Source: an uncultured Pseudomonadota bacterium
GTDB taxonomy: Bacteria > Pseudomonadota > Gammaproteobacteria > Burkholderiales > SG8-39
Direction: 5' to 3'
Assembly: GCA_903834835.1 (NCBI GenBank)
Contig: CAILKO010000055.1
Coordinates: 1-64,000, forward strand
Length of the DNA stretch: 64,000 nt
Part shown: piece by piece, positions 38,645 through 48,672 of the stretch
How positions within the stretch are numbered: position 1 is the stretch's first letter
Layout: each line of letters opens with the position of its first letter
Program-made: the position numbers and the translations under genes
The notes under the pieces: generated by a model
Databases searched by the model: none
Seen by the model: the letters and a program-made list of their open reading frames with translations, nothing else
Told to the model about the DNA's origin: nothing

Positions 38645-39790
38645 TTAGAAGCTGTGGTTCACGCCAAACATGAGGTTGGTCAGATCCTCGCCAGCGGTCG
38701 TGAAGAAGCCGGTGGAACCCGTATAGGCCGGGGTCTGGAGACCACCCGAGCCATAGGCCGCGGCAGCCGCGTTGGTAAGCTTCTGGTAGCTCACGAACGT
38801 GTTGGTGCGCTTCGACAGCGAGTACTGGTAGGCCACGCCAAAGCTCTTCGCATTGGTGTTGGCGCCGCCAACCTTGTCGTCCCCTGCCTTCGCGAAGTGG
38901 CCAGCAACCTGGTGCGGACCCGTGACATACATACCTTGCATGGTCCAAGCACGGCGATCGGCGACCTTCACACCGGTTCCCACATTAGTCTGCTTGTAGC
39001 TGTCCCACGAACCGCCCATCTTGAAGCCGTTGCCGAAATCGAACTCGCCGTAGAGACGGTTGCCTTTTTCGTTGTTGAAACCGGCCAGTGCGGCAGCGCC
39101 CGTGTCAGGCTTCTGATCGTAGTAGGAATAGCCGATGTTCCAGTTTTTCTGGATGAACTGGGGAATCAGGTTCCAGGTCTGACCCTTGCGGCCGATGCGA
39201 CCAAGGTCGTTGTCCGCACCGGCACCGCTGGTGGAGTAGGCCACGGTCATCTTGAAACCGCCGTAGTTCAGCGAATCCCAGGCAACCGCGTTGCGCAACC
39301 GAGTCGCCATGGCCATCACGCCAGGAGTCAGCACAGGACCGCTCGCGATTGCGTTGCTGCCAGTAATGATTTGCACACTGTTGTAGGCCGAACCAGTGCT
39401 GCCGGTGTAGTCCGGGCCGGTCACATAGTGCAGGCCGGTCAGCGTTCCGACACGCAGGTTGCCCCAGGTGGTGCTCTCGAGGCCGATCCACTGCGCGGGC
39501 GCGCCGGTACCGGCGACGAGCGTGCCGCCATCAATCACCGGGCGGGCGTTGTACTGGCCATAGGCCGCGAGACCGCCACCGAGATCTTCACGGAATTTGA
39601 AGTCCAGGGACGAGCCGTTATCGCTGATGTGGCCGAAGCTCGTGCCACCCACGCGGGCGACCGTTGCGCCAGACAGGCTGATGTTCTGGTACAGGGCGCC
39701 GATACGACCAGAGATCGTGACCTGCGCCATCGCGAGACTGGGCGCCGCGAGGGCGCCAGCGACTGCGACTACTAGCAGTTTTTTGTTCAT
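38645..39790 (-). CDS. Outer-membrane porin (Gram-negative general porin)
   Basis: A 381-residue trimeric-type porin. Signal peptide LLVVAVAGALAAPSLAMA with cleavage before Q; then alternating amphipathic strands beginning VTISGRIGALYQNI, with GFKMTVAYSTS and TFVSYQKLTNA, and ending in the C-terminal Phe (LMFGVNHSF) needed for Bam-dependent insertion. It resembles betaproteobacterial porins. The 218 bp upstream to trpC hold a hairpin (39913-39950) that may act on its leader. Confidence 0.93.
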   Translation of the reverse strand: MNKKLLVVAVAGALAAPSLAMAQVTISGRIGALYQNISLSGATVARVGGTSFGHISDNGSSLDFKFREDLGGGLAAYGQYNARPVIDGGTLVAGTGAPAQWIGLESTTWGNLRVGTLTGLHYVTGPDYTGSTGSAYNSVQIITGSNAIASGPVLTPGVMAMATRLRNAVAWDSLNYGGFKMTVAYSTSGAGADNDLGRIGRKGQTWNLIPQFIQKNWNIGYSYYDQKPDTGAAALAGFNNEKGNRLYGEFDFGNGFKMGGSWDSYKQTNVGTGVKVADRRAWTMQGMYVTGPHQVAGHFAKAGDDKVGGANTNAKSFGVAYQYSLSKRTNTFVSYQKLTNAAAAAYGSGGLQTPAYTGSTGFFTTAGEDLTNLMFGVNHSF

Positions 39791-39912
39791 GCATTTCTCC
39801 CACTTGTTGATTGGATGGATCAGCTTGCGCTGCCCAAGGGGCCTCTCATGAGAAGCTGGATGCGATTGTGTTGGCTCGGCCCCGCACGGGCAACGTCTAA
39901 TGCGGTTTTTTC

Positions 39913-39950
39913 GCCTGTTGCAGGCGCAGTGTTGCGTTCCTGCAACACTG
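39913..39950. promoter_or_regulatory. Tandem hairpins between trpC and the porin gene
   Basis: Positions 39927-39935 (CAGTGTTGC) and 39942-39950 (GCAACACTG) form a perfect 9-bp stem with a 6-base loop. Beside it, GCCTG (39913-39917) and CAGGC (39921-39925) form a second small stem. They lie about 60 bp after the trpC stop and about 125 bp before the porin ATG. A T run is absent on the minus strand, so a porin leader structure is as likely as a terminator. Confidence 0.5.
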
Positions 39951-40008
39951 CCTTGGGGAGGTTGCTGTTGTGCGCCGCAGCAATATCACGCTGCACCCGT
40001 ACGCCAGA

Positions 40009-40800
40009 TCAGCCTTCGACCAGCCCACGCAGGGCCGCGCCAGGATCCGGCGCGCGCATGAAGGTCTCACCGACGAGGAAGGCGTGTACGCCCGCCGCGC
40101 GCATGCGGCGCACATCTTCGGCGGAGCGGATGCCGCTCTCGGTGACGACAATCCGGTCCGCCGGGATCGCCGGGCGGAGATCAAGCGTCACTTCCAGCCG
40201 GGTCACGAAATTGCGCAGGTCGCGGTTGTTGACACCGACGAGCGGCGTCTTCAGCGCCAGCGCCCGGTCGAGTTCGGCCCGATCATGGATTTCCACCAGC
40301 ACTGACATGCCCAGCCCGAGCGCCAGCGCCTCCAGATCGCGCAGCCGCGCATCGTCGAGCGCCGCCACGATGAGCAGCACGCAGTCCGCACCCCAGGCGC
40401 GCGCCTCCCAGACCTGATATTCATCGACGATGAAATCCTTGCGCAGCACCGGCAGCGCGCAGGCGGCGCGCGCCGCGCGCAGGTGATCCGGGCCGCCCTG
40501 GAAATACTCCCTGTCCGTCAGTACCGACAGGCAGGCTGCACCGCCCGCTTCGTAGCTTGCCGCGATCATCGCGGGTTCAAACGGTTCCCGGAGCAGCCCC
40601 TTGGACGGACTCGCGCGCTTGATCTCTGCAATGATCGCCGGCTGGTTCGCCGCGAGACGCCGCTGGATGGCACCCAGGAAATCGCGCGTCGCCGGTGCCG
40701 CCTCCGCCTGCGCACGCAGCGCCGCAAGCGGCAGCGCAGCGCTTGCCGCCGCGACTTCGCTGCGCTTGGTCGCCAGTATCTTCTCGAGTATGTCTGCCAT
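40009..40800 (-). CDS. trpC: Indole-3-glycerol phosphate synthase
   Basis: Closes the pyrrole ring in tryptophan synthesis. The 263-residue TIM barrel carries [14 protein letters not shown] with the catalytic lysine, [27 protein letters not shown] and [11 protein letters not shown] phosphate-binding motifs. It lies 9 bp after trpD. It is monofunctional, without a fused TrpF domain, as usual in betaproteobacteria. Confidence 0.96.
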   Translation of the reverse strand: MADILEKILATKRSEVAAASAALPLAALRAQAEAAPATRDFLGAIQRRLAANQPAIIAEIKRASPSKGLLREPFEPAMIAASYEAGGAACLSVLTDREYFQGGPDHLRAARAACALPVLRKDFIVDEYQVWEARAWGADCVLLIVAALDDARLRDLEALALGLGMSVLVEIHDRAELDRALALKTPLVGVNNRDLRNFVTRLEVTLDLRPAIPADRIVVTESGIRSAEDVRRMRAAGVHAFLVGETFMRAPDPGAALRGLVEG

Positions 40801-40809
40801 GACCGCGCC

Positions 40810-41856
40810 TCAGGGAGCTTTCAGGTGCTGCGTGAGCGCAACGAACTCGGCAAGCTTCGCACGCGCCGCGCCGCTCTTGATCGCGGCCGTGGCGCGCGCC
40901 ACGCCATCGGCAAGACTTGCCGCCACACCGGAAACATAGATCGCCGCGCCCGCATTCAGCGCGACGATGCTGAACGCCGGACCGGCCTGGCCCTCGAGCA
41001 CCGCGAGAATCATCTCGCGCGACTCGTCCACCGTATTCACCTGGATCGCGCGCGCATCGAACCGACCCAGCCTGAAATCGTCCGGCTGGATTTCGTACTC
41101 CTTCACCACACCGTTCACCAGCTCGCCCACCCAGGACCCGTCGGAGATCGAGAGTTCATCCAGCCCGTCCCGGCCGTGCACCACCATCACGTGGCGCGCA
41201 CCGAGACGCTCGAGCACGCGCACCAGTATCCCGACAAGATCCGGATGAAACACGCCGAGCACCTGATTCTTCGCGCCCGCGGGATTGGTAAGCGGCCCCA
41301 GAATATTGAACAGCGTGCGAATGCCGAGATCCTTGCGCACCGGCGCCGCATGCTTCATTGCGGCATGGTGAGCGGGCGCGAACATGAACCCGACGCCGAG
41401 CGTATCGATCGTGCTCGCGGTCTGCGCCGGGGTCAGCGCAATGTTCGCGCCGAGTGCCTCGAGCACGTCCGCACTACCCGAAGCGGACGACACCGAGCGC
41501 CCCATGTGCTTCGCCACGCGCGCGCCGGCCGCCGAAGCGACAAATGCCGCGCAGGTCGAGACATTGAAGGTTCGCGCGCCATCCCCGCCCGTGCCGCAGG
41601 TATCGACCAGATGGTGGCTGCTGCTCACCTCAACCGGCGTGGCGAACTCGCGCATCACCTGGGCCGCGGCAGTAATCTCGCCGACGGTCTCCTTTTTCAC
41701 GCGCAGGCCCACCACGAAACCCGCGATCTGCGCCGGCGTGAGTTCCCCGCGCATGATCTGCCGCATGATATGCAGCATCTCCTCGTGGAACAGTTCCCGG
41801 TGCTCGACCGTGCGCTGGATCGCCTCCGCGATGCCGATCGGGTTCGTCTGGCTCAT
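40810..41856 (-). CDS. trpD: Anthranilate phosphoribosyltransferase
   Basis: Transfers phosphoribose to anthranilate. The 348-residue protein shows the PRPP site in [17 protein letters not shown], the anthranilate-site region [18 protein letters not shown] and [14 protein letters not shown]. The ATG at 41856 overlaps the trpG stop by four bases (ATGA). A longer frame running upstream through trpG is rejected. Confidence 0.96.
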   Translation of the reverse strand: MSQTNPIGIAEAIQRTVEHRELFHEEMLHIMRQIMRGELTPAQIAGFVVGLRVKKETVGEITAAAQVMREFATPVEVSSSHHLVDTCGTGGDGARTFNVSTCAAFVASAAGARVAKHMGRSVSSASGSADVLEALGANIALTPAQTASTIDTLGVGFMFAPAHHAAMKHAAPVRKDLGIRTLFNILGPLTNPAGAKNQVLGVFHPDLVGILVRVLERLGARHVMVVHGRDGLDELSISDGSWVGELVNGVVKEYEIQPDDFRLGRFDARAIQVNTVDESREMILAVLEGQAGPAFSIVALNAGAAIYVSGVAASLADGVARATAAIKSGAARAKLAEFVALTQHLKAP

Positions 41857-42434
41857 GCCGTCACCCCGCTCGTCGAGCGCACGAAATTCTCGAGCATCCT
41901 GTGGCCGTGCTCGGTGAGCAGCGCCTCGGGATGGAACTGCACGCCCTCGACCTGCAGGCTGCGGTGCCTGACACCCATGATCTCGCCGTCCTCCGACTCC
42001 GCACTCACCTCCAGTGCGGCCGGCAGGCTGGCGCGCTCGATGACGAGCGAGTGGTAGCGCGTCGCGATGAAATCCTGCGGCAGTCCCGCGAACACCCCGC
42101 GCCCGTCGTGCCGGATGCGCGACACCTTGCCGTGCATCACCTGATGGGCGCGCACGACCTTGCCGCCGAAAGCCTGCCCGATGGCCTGATGCCCGAGGCA
42201 CACGCCGAGCAGCGGCACCTTCCCGGACGCGCGCCGGATGAGTTCCAGCGTGATGCCCGCCTCGTCCGGCGTGCAGGGGCCCGGCGATAGAACGATCTGA
42301 TCCGGATCGAGCGCCAGCACCGCATCAACGGTGGTCTCGTCGTTGCGATAGACCTTCACCTCCTCGCCGAGCTCGCCGAAATACTGGACCAGGTTGTAGG
42401 TAAAGGAGTCGTAGTTGTCGATCATCACCAGCAT
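41853..42434 (-). CDS. trpG: Anthranilate synthase glutaminase component
   Basis: Class I glutamine amidotransferase subunit that supplies ammonia to TrpE. The 193 residues contain [26 protein letters not shown], the nucleophile cysteine in [12 protein letters not shown] and the His-Glu pair in [16 protein letters not shown] 42434 is its start. Its partner trpE is not adjacent: 20.4 kb separates this start from the trpE stop, though both are on the minus strand. Confidence 0.96.
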   Translation of the reverse strand: MLVMIDNYDSFTYNLVQYFGELGEEVKVYRNDETTVDAVLALDPDQIVLSPGPCTPDEAGITLELIRRASGKVPLLGVCLGHQAIGQAFGGKVVRAHQVMHGKVSRIRHDGRGVFAGLPQDFIATRYHSLVIERASLPAALEVSAESEDGEIMGVRHRSLQVEGVQFHPEALLTEHGHRMLENFVRSTSGVTA

Positions 42435-42590
42435 GGGCGTTTCGTCCTGAAGGCGTCTGCTTTCGCGCGCGGAGGCCGGATTATTGCATCGCGGTCCCCC
42501 CAAGCCAATCGAGGGAGCCCCGATCGCCCCTATAGAATGATTGCCCTGTGCAGCGCCTTTGCAGAAACCCATCCCCGCATAGCGACACCG

Positions 42591-43097
42591 ATGAGCCATC
42601 TGGACGATCTGATCCGCCGATTCTGCGCGCAGCGCGACATGCTGAACACCGCGCTCGGCCTTTTGCGGGTCGAAAACTTTGATCCGTCCCTGATCGCCGT
42701 GGAACTCGGCCTGGGCAGCGGACGCAGCTACGACCACCTGCGCGAAGCAATCGGTGGACGCGCGCTGTACGCGTTCGACTTCGAGGTCGCGACGCACCCG
42801 GGCTTCGAACCGCCCGGCGAATATCTCGTGCTGGGCGACATCCTCGAGCGTTTTCCGGAGTTCGCGCGCGCAAGGCAAGCCATGGCCTGTCTCGTGCATG
42901 TCGATATCGGCACCCGCGACCGCGTCACTGACGCGCGTCGCTACGCCGCCCTGATCCCGGCGATCGAACAAATCTGCGTTCCGGACGCCATCGTTGTATC
43001 CGACCGTCCTCTCGCGACGCCCGGGCTCGATGCGATCGGCCCCGGTGCAGCCCCGGGGGAATGGCCCTATTTCCTCTACCGCCGGCGGACGGCGTAA
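42591..43097 (+). CDS. Small methyltransferase-like protein
   Basis: A 168-residue protein with a class I methyltransferase-like motif [15 protein letters not shown] near residue 38 and the acidic strand end [13 protein letters not shown], later [10 protein letters not shown]. It lacks the longer C-terminal part of typical enzymes. ATG 42591 ([11 protein letters not shown]) is preferred over one 18 codons upstream. It is divergent from trpG and is the first gene of the block that separates trpG from trpE. Function unknown. Confidence 0.72.
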   Translation: MSHLDDLIRRFCAQRDMLNTALGLLRVENFDPSLIAVELGLGSGRSYDHLREAIGGRALYAFDFEVATHPGFEPPGEYLVLGDILERFPEFARARQAMACLVHVDIGTRDRVTDARRYAALIPAIEQICVPDAIVVSDRPLATPGLDAIGPGAAPGEWPYFLYRRRTA

Positions 43098-43153
43098 TCC
43101 GGCACCCTACTGCAAGGATGACGCGCGGGTGTTGCACAGATTGGGTGCACGGG

Positions 43154-43183
43154 TTGTGCCGGCGACGCGCGTGCGGATAGACT
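43154..43183 (+). promoter_or_regulatory. Candidate promoter of the glycan cassette
   Basis: TTGTGC and TAGACT with an 18-bp spacer lie 49 bp before the first glycosyltransferase ATG. Just upstream is TGCAC-N7-GTGCA (43133-43149), a possible regulator site. The call is from consensus likeness only. Confidence 0.35.
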
Positions 43184-43231
43184 CGCGCCCGGGGCGTCCG
43201 GTCCGGAGACTTTCGGGGGCGGGGAGGCAGG

Positions 43232-44473
43232 ATGAATGACGAGAGAATCGAGATGGCATCGGCACGGAAAGACGCACGCATACTGATCTACAGTCACGAC
43301 ACCTTCGGGCTCGGCCACCTGCGCCGTTGCCGGGCGATCGCGCATTCCCTGGTCGAACGTTTCAAGCAGCTCTCGGTTCTCATTCTCTCGGGCTCGCCGA
43401 TCATCGGCAGCTTCGATTTCCGCTCCCGGGTGGATTTCGTCCGCATTCCGGGCGTCATCAAACTGCGCAATGGCGAGTACACCCCGCTCAATCTGCATAT
43501 CGACGTCGAACAGACCCTGTCGCTGCGCGCCTCGATCATCAAGCACACGGCCGACATGTTCCGGCCGGACATCTTCATCGTCGACAAGGAGCCGGTCGGC
43601 CTGCGCGGAGAAGTCCTTGAAACGCTCGAGATGCTCAAGCCGCGCGGTACGCGCCTGGTGCTCGGCCTGCGCGACGTCATGGATGAACCGCGGCAACTCG
43701 AGCCGGAGTGGGAACGCAAGAACGTGCTCCCGGCGCTGCGCGACCTGTATGACGAGATCTGGGTCTACGGCCTGCCTCAGATCTGCGATCCGCTGGAAGG
43801 CATTACCCTGCCGCCGCGGGTGCTGCAGAAGATGATCTATACCGGGTACCTGCACCGCGAGGTCGCGACCGAGGGCGCGCAACCGCGGCTGCCGGAAATC
43901 ACGAACCGACCCTACCTGCTCGTGACCACGGGCGGCGGCGGCGACGGCGAGGCGCTGATCGACTGGGTGCTGCGTGCCTATGAATCCGATCCGCTGCTGC
44001 CCTATCCCGCCCTGCTGGTGCTCGGGCCGTTCATGCAGGCCGACCGCCAGGCCGAATTCATGGACCGCGCGGCCCGGCTGCGACGCGTGGAAACCCTGAC
44101 CTTCCACAGCAACCTCGAAGCCATCGTCGCGAAGGCTGCCTGCGTCGTGGCGATGGGCGGCTACAACACGTTCTGCGAGGTGCTGTCCCTAGACAAGCGC
44201 GCGCTTATCGTGCCGCGCACCGAACCGCGTCTCGAACAGTACATCCGCGCCTCGCGTGCCGCGAAACTCGGCCTGGTGTCGATGCTTCCCGACGACGGCC
44301 GACGCGACCCCGGCGTGATGGCTGCGGCCTTGCGCGCGCTCCCGCGGCAGAACCGCCCCTCGGAAGTGGTGGTGCCGGGCCTGCTGGAAGGGCTGACCAA
44401 CGTCTCGCGGCTGGTTCGTCCCTGGGTCGAACTGTCTGAACCCGGGCCGACACCCGTGCAGTTGAAAGCCTGA
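43232..44473 (+). CDS. MurG-like GT-B glycosyltransferase 1
   Basis: A 413-residue GT-B fold protein. The N-terminal half opens with a MurG-like acceptor loop (LIYSHDTFGLGHLRRCRAIA) and the C-terminal half has the nucleotide-sugar region CVVAMGGYNTFCEVLSLDKRALIVPR. It resembles the paralogous gene at 47515 in layout (both have GHLRR near the start and GYNT-x-E near the end). It is the first gene of a plus-strand run with very short gaps. Donor and acceptor sugars are unknown. Confidence 0.82.
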   Translation: MNDERIEMASARKDARILIYSHDTFGLGHLRRCRAIAHSLVERFKQLSVLILSGSPIIGSFDFRSRVDFVRIPGVIKLRNGEYTPLNLHIDVEQTLSLRASIIKHTADMFRPDIFIVDKEPVGLRGEVLETLEMLKPRGTRLVLGLRDVMDEPRQLEPEWERKNVLPALRDLYDEIWVYGLPQICDPLEGITLPPRVLQKMIYTGYLHREVATEGAQPRLPEITNRPYLLVTTGGGGDGEALIDWVLRAYESDPLLPYPALLVLGPFMQADRQAEFMDRAARLRRVETLTFHSNLEAIVAKAACVVAMGGYNTFCEVLSLDKRALIVPRTEPRLEQYIRASRAAKLGLVSMLPDDGRRDPGVMAAALRALPRQNRPSEVVVPGLLEGLTNVSRLVRPWVELSEPGPTPVQLKA

Positions 44474-44515
44474 GCGCGCGCTCGGGCTGAATCTCCGGAG
44501 ACCAGTCCTTTCTTC

Positions 44516-45781
44516 ATGGCGGCCGGCACGATCTGCCCCCGGGTGGCGTTTGTCCTGAAGGGCTATCCCCGTCTTTCGGAGACCTTCATCGCGCAGGAGA
44601 TCGCGGCGCTGGAGCAGCGCGGATTGCGCATCCAGATTTATTCCCTGCGCCATCCCACAGATACGCGCCGCCATCCGGTGCACGACGAAATCCGGGCGAG
44701 CGTGACCTACCTCCCCGAGTACCTGCATCGTGAACCTGCGCGCGTCGCGCGCGCCTGGTGGCGTATGCGCAGGCTTCCGGCCTATCGAGGACTGGTGCGG
44801 GCCTGGTTGCGTGATCTCGTGCGCGATCGCTCGGCAAACCGCATGCGCCGTTTCTTCCAGGCCCTTGTACTCGCGAATGAACTTCCCGCGGATATCGCAC
44901 GGCTGCACGCGCACTTCCTGCATACGCCGGCCTCGGTGACACGCTATGCGGCGCTGCTGCGCGGCCTGCCCTGGAGCGGATCGGCGCATGCCAAGGACAT
45001 CTGGACCAGTCCCGACTGGGAGAAGCGCGAAAAGCTCGCATCCTGCGACTGGGTGGTGACCTGTACCGCAACGAATCATGCGCATCTCTCGGGGATCGCC
45101 CCAGCCGGACGCGTCGGGCTCGTGTATCACGGCCTGGATACCGCGCGATTCCCGCCGGTCGAGCGTCCGCCCGTATCGCGCGACGGCAGCGACGCCGCCG
45201 CGCCGGTGCGCATCCTGAGCGTCGGCAGACTGGTCCCCAAGAAGGGCTTCGATACGCTGCTCGAGGCACTCGCCCGGCTCCCTGCAGCGCTCAACTGGCG
45301 CCTTGCCCACGTGGGTGGCGGACCGCTAGGCAAGGAACTCCGCCAGCTTGCCGGCAAGCTCGGCATCGCCGAGCGCATCACCTGGCATGGCGCGCTCGAT
45401 CAACCCGGACTGCTGACTGAGTACCGTGACGCCGATTTCTTCGCGCTCGCCTGCCGCATCACCGGCGACGGCGACCGCGACGGCCTGCCCAACGTGCTGA
45501 TGGAAGCGCAAAGCCAGTCGCTTGCCTGCGTATCCACCTCCATATCGGGTGTGGGCGAACTCATCCTGCACGAGGAAACCGGCATCCTGGTCCCGCCCGA
45601 TTCGCCCGCCGAACTCGCGCGCGCGATCGAACGCCTCATCCGCGACCCGCAACTCCGTGCGCGGCTTGGCAGTGCGGGTCGCCGGCGCGTAGCCGAGCAA
45701 TTCTCACTCGATGCCGGCATCGAGGATCTCGCACAGAGGTTCGGACTCTCCACATCCGCCAAGACACAGGCCGGCGTCTGA
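44516..45781 (+). CDS. GT4-family glycosyltransferase
   Basis: A 421-residue GT-B enzyme of the colanic-acid/amylovoran-synthesis type. It has VLKGYPRLSETFIAQEI near the start, ILSVGRLVPKKGFDTLLEAL at the domain junction and the retaining-GT4 E-x7-E region DGLPNVLMEAQSQSLACVS. This signature is typical of exopolysaccharide and O-antigen genes. It is 42 bp downstream of the previous gene and 14 bp before the next. Confidence 0.87.
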   Translation: MAAGTICPRVAFVLKGYPRLSETFIAQEIAALEQRGLRIQIYSLRHPTDTRRHPVHDEIRASVTYLPEYLHREPARVARAWWRMRRLPAYRGLVRAWLRDLVRDRSANRMRRFFQALVLANELPADIARLHAHFLHTPASVTRYAALLRGLPWSGSAHAKDIWTSPDWEKREKLASCDWVVTCTATNHAHLSGIAPAGRVGLVYHGLDTARFPPVERPPVSRDGSDAAAPVRILSVGRLVPKKGFDTLLEALARLPAALNWRLAHVGGGPLGKELRQLAGKLGIAERITWHGALDQPGLLTEYRDADFFALACRITGDGDRDGLPNVLMEAQSQSLACVSTSISGVGELILHEETGILVPPDSPAELARAIERLIRDPQLRARLGSAGRRRVAEQFSLDAGIEDLAQRFGLSTSAKTQAGV

Positions 45782-45795
45782 GCCCGCAATCCCCA

Positions 45796-46938
45796 ATGCG
45801 CATCGCGTTCTACGCACCGCTGAAATCACCCTTCCACGACACGCCTTCCGGGGACAGGCGCGTTGCGGCGCTCTACCTCGAAGCGCTCGCTCGCGGCGGG
45901 CACGATGTCGCACTCGCGAGCGACTTGCGCAGCTACAACCCCGATGGCAACGACGCGGCATGGCGCGCGCTGCGCAATGCAGCCGACGCGGTCGCGAGTC
46001 GTCTGATACGCGACGCGGAATCCGGTGATCCCGCGCGACGACCGGAGCTCTGGTTTACCTACCACTGCTATCACAAGGCGCCCGACTGGGTCGGGCCCCG
46101 GGTGAGCCGTGCCCTCGGGATACCCTACGTGATCGCGGAGCCCTCGCATGCGCCCAAGCGCGCGCAGGGTGTCTGGTCCGCCGGATACGAGGCGGCAGGC
46201 GAGGCTATCGTCGGAGCCGACCTGCTGATCTGCCCGACCCGATTCGACATCGCCTGCGTAAGCGCCCTCTCGTCCAGCCCGGGGAAAGTCGTCTACCTGC
46301 CCCCCTTCCTCGACACCGGCCCCTACCGCGACACCGGTGAGCGCCCGGCCCTGCGGGCACGGCTTGCCCGCGAACACGATCTGGATTCCTCCCTTCCCTG
46401 GCTCGTGGTCGCCGCCATGATGCGGCCGGGCGACAAGCACGCCTCCTATCTCAGCCTTGCCCGCAGCCTTGAACAACTGTGCGACCTCGGTTGGCAGTTG
46501 CTGGTCGCGGGCGACGGCCCGGCCGAATCCGCCATACGCCGCGCGCTCGAAACTGCCGCGCCGGGGCGAACGCGTTTTCTCGGCCGGCTCGAGGAAGCCG
46601 CGCTGGCACAGCTGTTCCAGGCAGGCGATCTGTACGTCTGGCCGGGCGTGAACGAAGCCTATGGCATGGCGCTGCTCGAGGCTCAGGCATCCGGCCTGCC
46701 CGTCGTCTCGGTCATTTCGCGCGGCATCCCCGATGTCGTCGAATCCGGAACAACGGGATTGCTCGGCCGGCCGGATGCACCCGAGGTGCTTGCAGATCTA
46801 GTGCGACGCCTGATCGTCGACGCGCCCTTGCGTACCCGGCTCGGCAAGGCGGCGCGCCTGCGTTCAAGCCGCGAGCGCAGCATCGATGCCGCGGCCGCAA
46901 GGCTCGCAGGCGCTCTCGCAAGACTGCCCAGGGCATGA
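45796..46938 (+). CDS. GT4-family glycosyltransferase 2
   Basis: A 380-residue GT-B enzyme starting IAFYAPLKSPFHDTPSGDRR. The C-terminal half contains LLVAGDGPAESAIRRAL, the VWPGVNEAYGMALLEAQASG acidic motif and GIPDVVESGTTGLLG. The stop overlaps the histidine phosphatase ATG (ATGA). It is probably the third sugar-transfer step of the cassette. Confidence 0.86.
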   Translation: MRIAFYAPLKSPFHDTPSGDRRVAALYLEALARGGHDVALASDLRSYNPDGNDAAWRALRNAADAVASRLIRDAESGDPARRPELWFTYHCYHKAPDWVGPRVSRALGIPYVIAEPSHAPKRAQGVWSAGYEAAGEAIVGADLLICPTRFDIACVSALSSSPGKVVYLPPFLDTGPYRDTGERPALRARLAREHDLDSSLPWLVVAAMMRPGDKHASYLSLARSLEQLCDLGWQLLVAGDGPAESAIRRALETAAPGRTRFLGRLEEAALAQLFQAGDLYVWPGVNEAYGMALLEAQASGLPVVSVISRGIPDVVESGTTGLLGRPDAPEVLADLVRRLIVDAPLRTRLGKAARLRSSRERSIDAAAARLAGALARLPRA

Positions 46939-47504
46939 CCCTCGTCGCATTCATCCGGCATGCCGAAACAGACTGGAATCGCGCGAAGCGCATACAGGGC
47001 CACACCGACATCCCGCTCAATGCGACAGGACGCGCCTCGCTCGAGGGCCGCGCGCTTCCCGAAGCGCTGACCGGCATGCAGTGCTACAGCAGCCCGCTGC
47101 TGCGCTGCCGGGAAACCGCGGCCCTGCTCGGCTTCCCGGACGCGCTCATCGAACCCGGCCTCAAGGAGATGTGCTGGGGCAGCTGGGAAGGCAGCCGGCT
47201 GGCGGACCTGCGCGCTGATCTCGGCACCGCGATGGCGGACAACGAATCGCGCGGTCTGGACTTCCGCCCGCCGGGCGGAGAATCTCCCCGGGAGGTTGCC
47301 GCCCGCGTCCGAGTCTGGCTGGCAGGGCTGTCGGTTCCCGCACTCGCCGTGACACACCGAGGCGTTATCCGCGCCATCGTGTCCATGGCCTGTGACTGGG
47401 ATATGCGGAGCAAGCTGCCCGTGCGCCTCGACTGGGGTGCGTTTCACCTGTTCCGGACCGACCGCACCGGTCAGCCCATTCCGGTTGCGCTGAACCTGCG
47501 TTAA
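46935..47504 (+). CDS. Histidine phosphatase family protein
   Basis: A 189-residue phosphoglycerate-mutase-like phosphatase. The catalytic motif is FIRHAETDWNRAKRIQG (RHAE), with the second histidine at AVTHRGVIRAI and the arginine in LLRCRETAALL; the acid is Glu in KEMCWGSWEG. In a glycan cassette it could dephosphorylate a sugar phosphate intermediate, but family members act on many substrates. Start ATG 46935 overlaps the upstream stop; a longer frame upstream is rejected. Confidence 0.86.
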   Translation: MTLVAFIRHAETDWNRAKRIQGHTDIPLNATGRASLEGRALPEALTGMQCYSSPLLRCRETAALLGFPDALIEPGLKEMCWGSWEGSRLADLRADLGTAMADNESRGLDFRPPGGESPREVAARVRVWLAGLSVPALAVTHRGVIRAIVSMACDWDMRSKLPVRLDWGAFHLFRTDRTGQPIPVALNLR

Positions 47505-47514
47505 GGTCCGTCCG

Positions 47515-48672
47515 ATGAATTCCCCGCGTGCGTTCATCCATGTGCAGCACCTGCTCGGCGTCGGGCATCTGCGCCGCGCGGCCGCGCTTGCCCATGCGCT
47601 CGCGAGCGCAGGGTTCGGCACGACACTCGCAAGCGGGGGCTTTCCCCTTCCTGATCTGCGCGTCGCGGGCGTCCGCTTCATCCAGCTCCCCCCGGCTACG
47701 ACCGCGGACATGAGCTTCAAGACGCTGGTGGATGAGAACCGGCATCCCGTATCCGAAGCGTGGCGCGCACAGCGCGCCGACGCCTTGATGCGCGCGTGGA
47801 ACGACGGCCCTGCCGATGTCCTGATCATCGAACTCTTCCCCTTCGGGCGTCGCCAGCTGCGTTTCGAACTGATCCCCCTGCTGGAGGCCGCGCGCCGACG
47901 CAACCCGAAAGTACTGGTGGTCTGCTCCGTGCGTGATGTACTCCAGAATGTCGCGGACGCGACCAAACGCGCCACGACCATCGCGCAGCTCGAGCGCTAC
48001 TTCGATCTCGTTCTCGTGCATGGCGACGAGAACTTCATCCCCTTCGCGGCGACATTCCCGGATGCCGACGCCGTCAGAACCCCGATCCGGCATACCGGCT
48101 ACCTGATCGATGCACCCGCCCCGGAGACAGCGGGCACTGCCGGCACGGGCGAAGTAATCGTCTCCGCCGGCGGGGGTGCGGTCGGTGCGCATCTGCTTGC
48201 AACCGCGATCCGTGCACGGCCGCACAGCAGCCTGCGCCACGCCGTCTGGCGCATCCTTGCGGGCCCCAACCTTGCGAATGCCGAGCTGAGCACCCTTCAC
48301 AGCCTTGCGAGCGACCCGGGCATCATCGTGGAGCGCAACCGCGCGGACTTCAGGACGCTCCTCGCGAACTGCGCCGCTTCGATCAGCCAGGCCGGGTACA
48401 ACACCGTGATCGAAACCCTCTATGCCGGAGCGAAGGCCGTCGTGGTTCCGTTCTCGGGCGGCAAGGAATCCGAACAGGCGCTGCGCGCGGAACTTCTCGC
48501 CCGACGCGGGCTGCTCGAGATGGTCGCGGAAGACGCGCTCACTTCCGAGGCACTCGCGGCTGCCCTCGACCGCGCGGTGGCGCGCACACTGCCTGCGCAG
48601 GCGCTCAGCCTGGACGGCGCGCGCCGCAGCGTGGCACTCATCCGCGACGCCCTGGAATCCTTGCGCGCATGA
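47515..48672 (+). CDS. MurG-like GT-B glycosyltransferase 2
   Basis: A 385-residue GT-B protein opening FIHVQHLLGVGHLRRAAALA, with the C-terminal donor region SISQAGYNTVIETLYAGAKAVVVPF and GGKESEQALRAELL. The common layout with the 43232 product suggests an old duplication inside the cassette. It lies 10 bp after the phosphatase gene and its stop overlaps the deacetylase start (ATGA). Confidence 0.83.
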   Translation: MNSPRAFIHVQHLLGVGHLRRAAALAHALASAGFGTTLASGGFPLPDLRVAGVRFIQLPPATTADMSFKTLVDENRHPVSEAWRAQRADALMRAWNDGPADVLIIELFPFGRRQLRFELIPLLEAARRRNPKVLVVCSVRDVLQNVADATKRATTIAQLERYFDLVLVHGDENFIPFAATFPDADAVRTPIRHTGYLIDAPAPETAGTAGTGEVIVSAGGGAVGAHLLATAIRARPHSSLRHAVWRILAGPNLANAELSTLHSLASDPGIIVERNRADFRTLLANCAASISQAGYNTVIETLYAGAKAVVVPFSGGKESEQALRAELLARRGLLEMVAEDALTSEALAAALDRAVARTLPAQALSLDGARRSVALIRDALESLRA

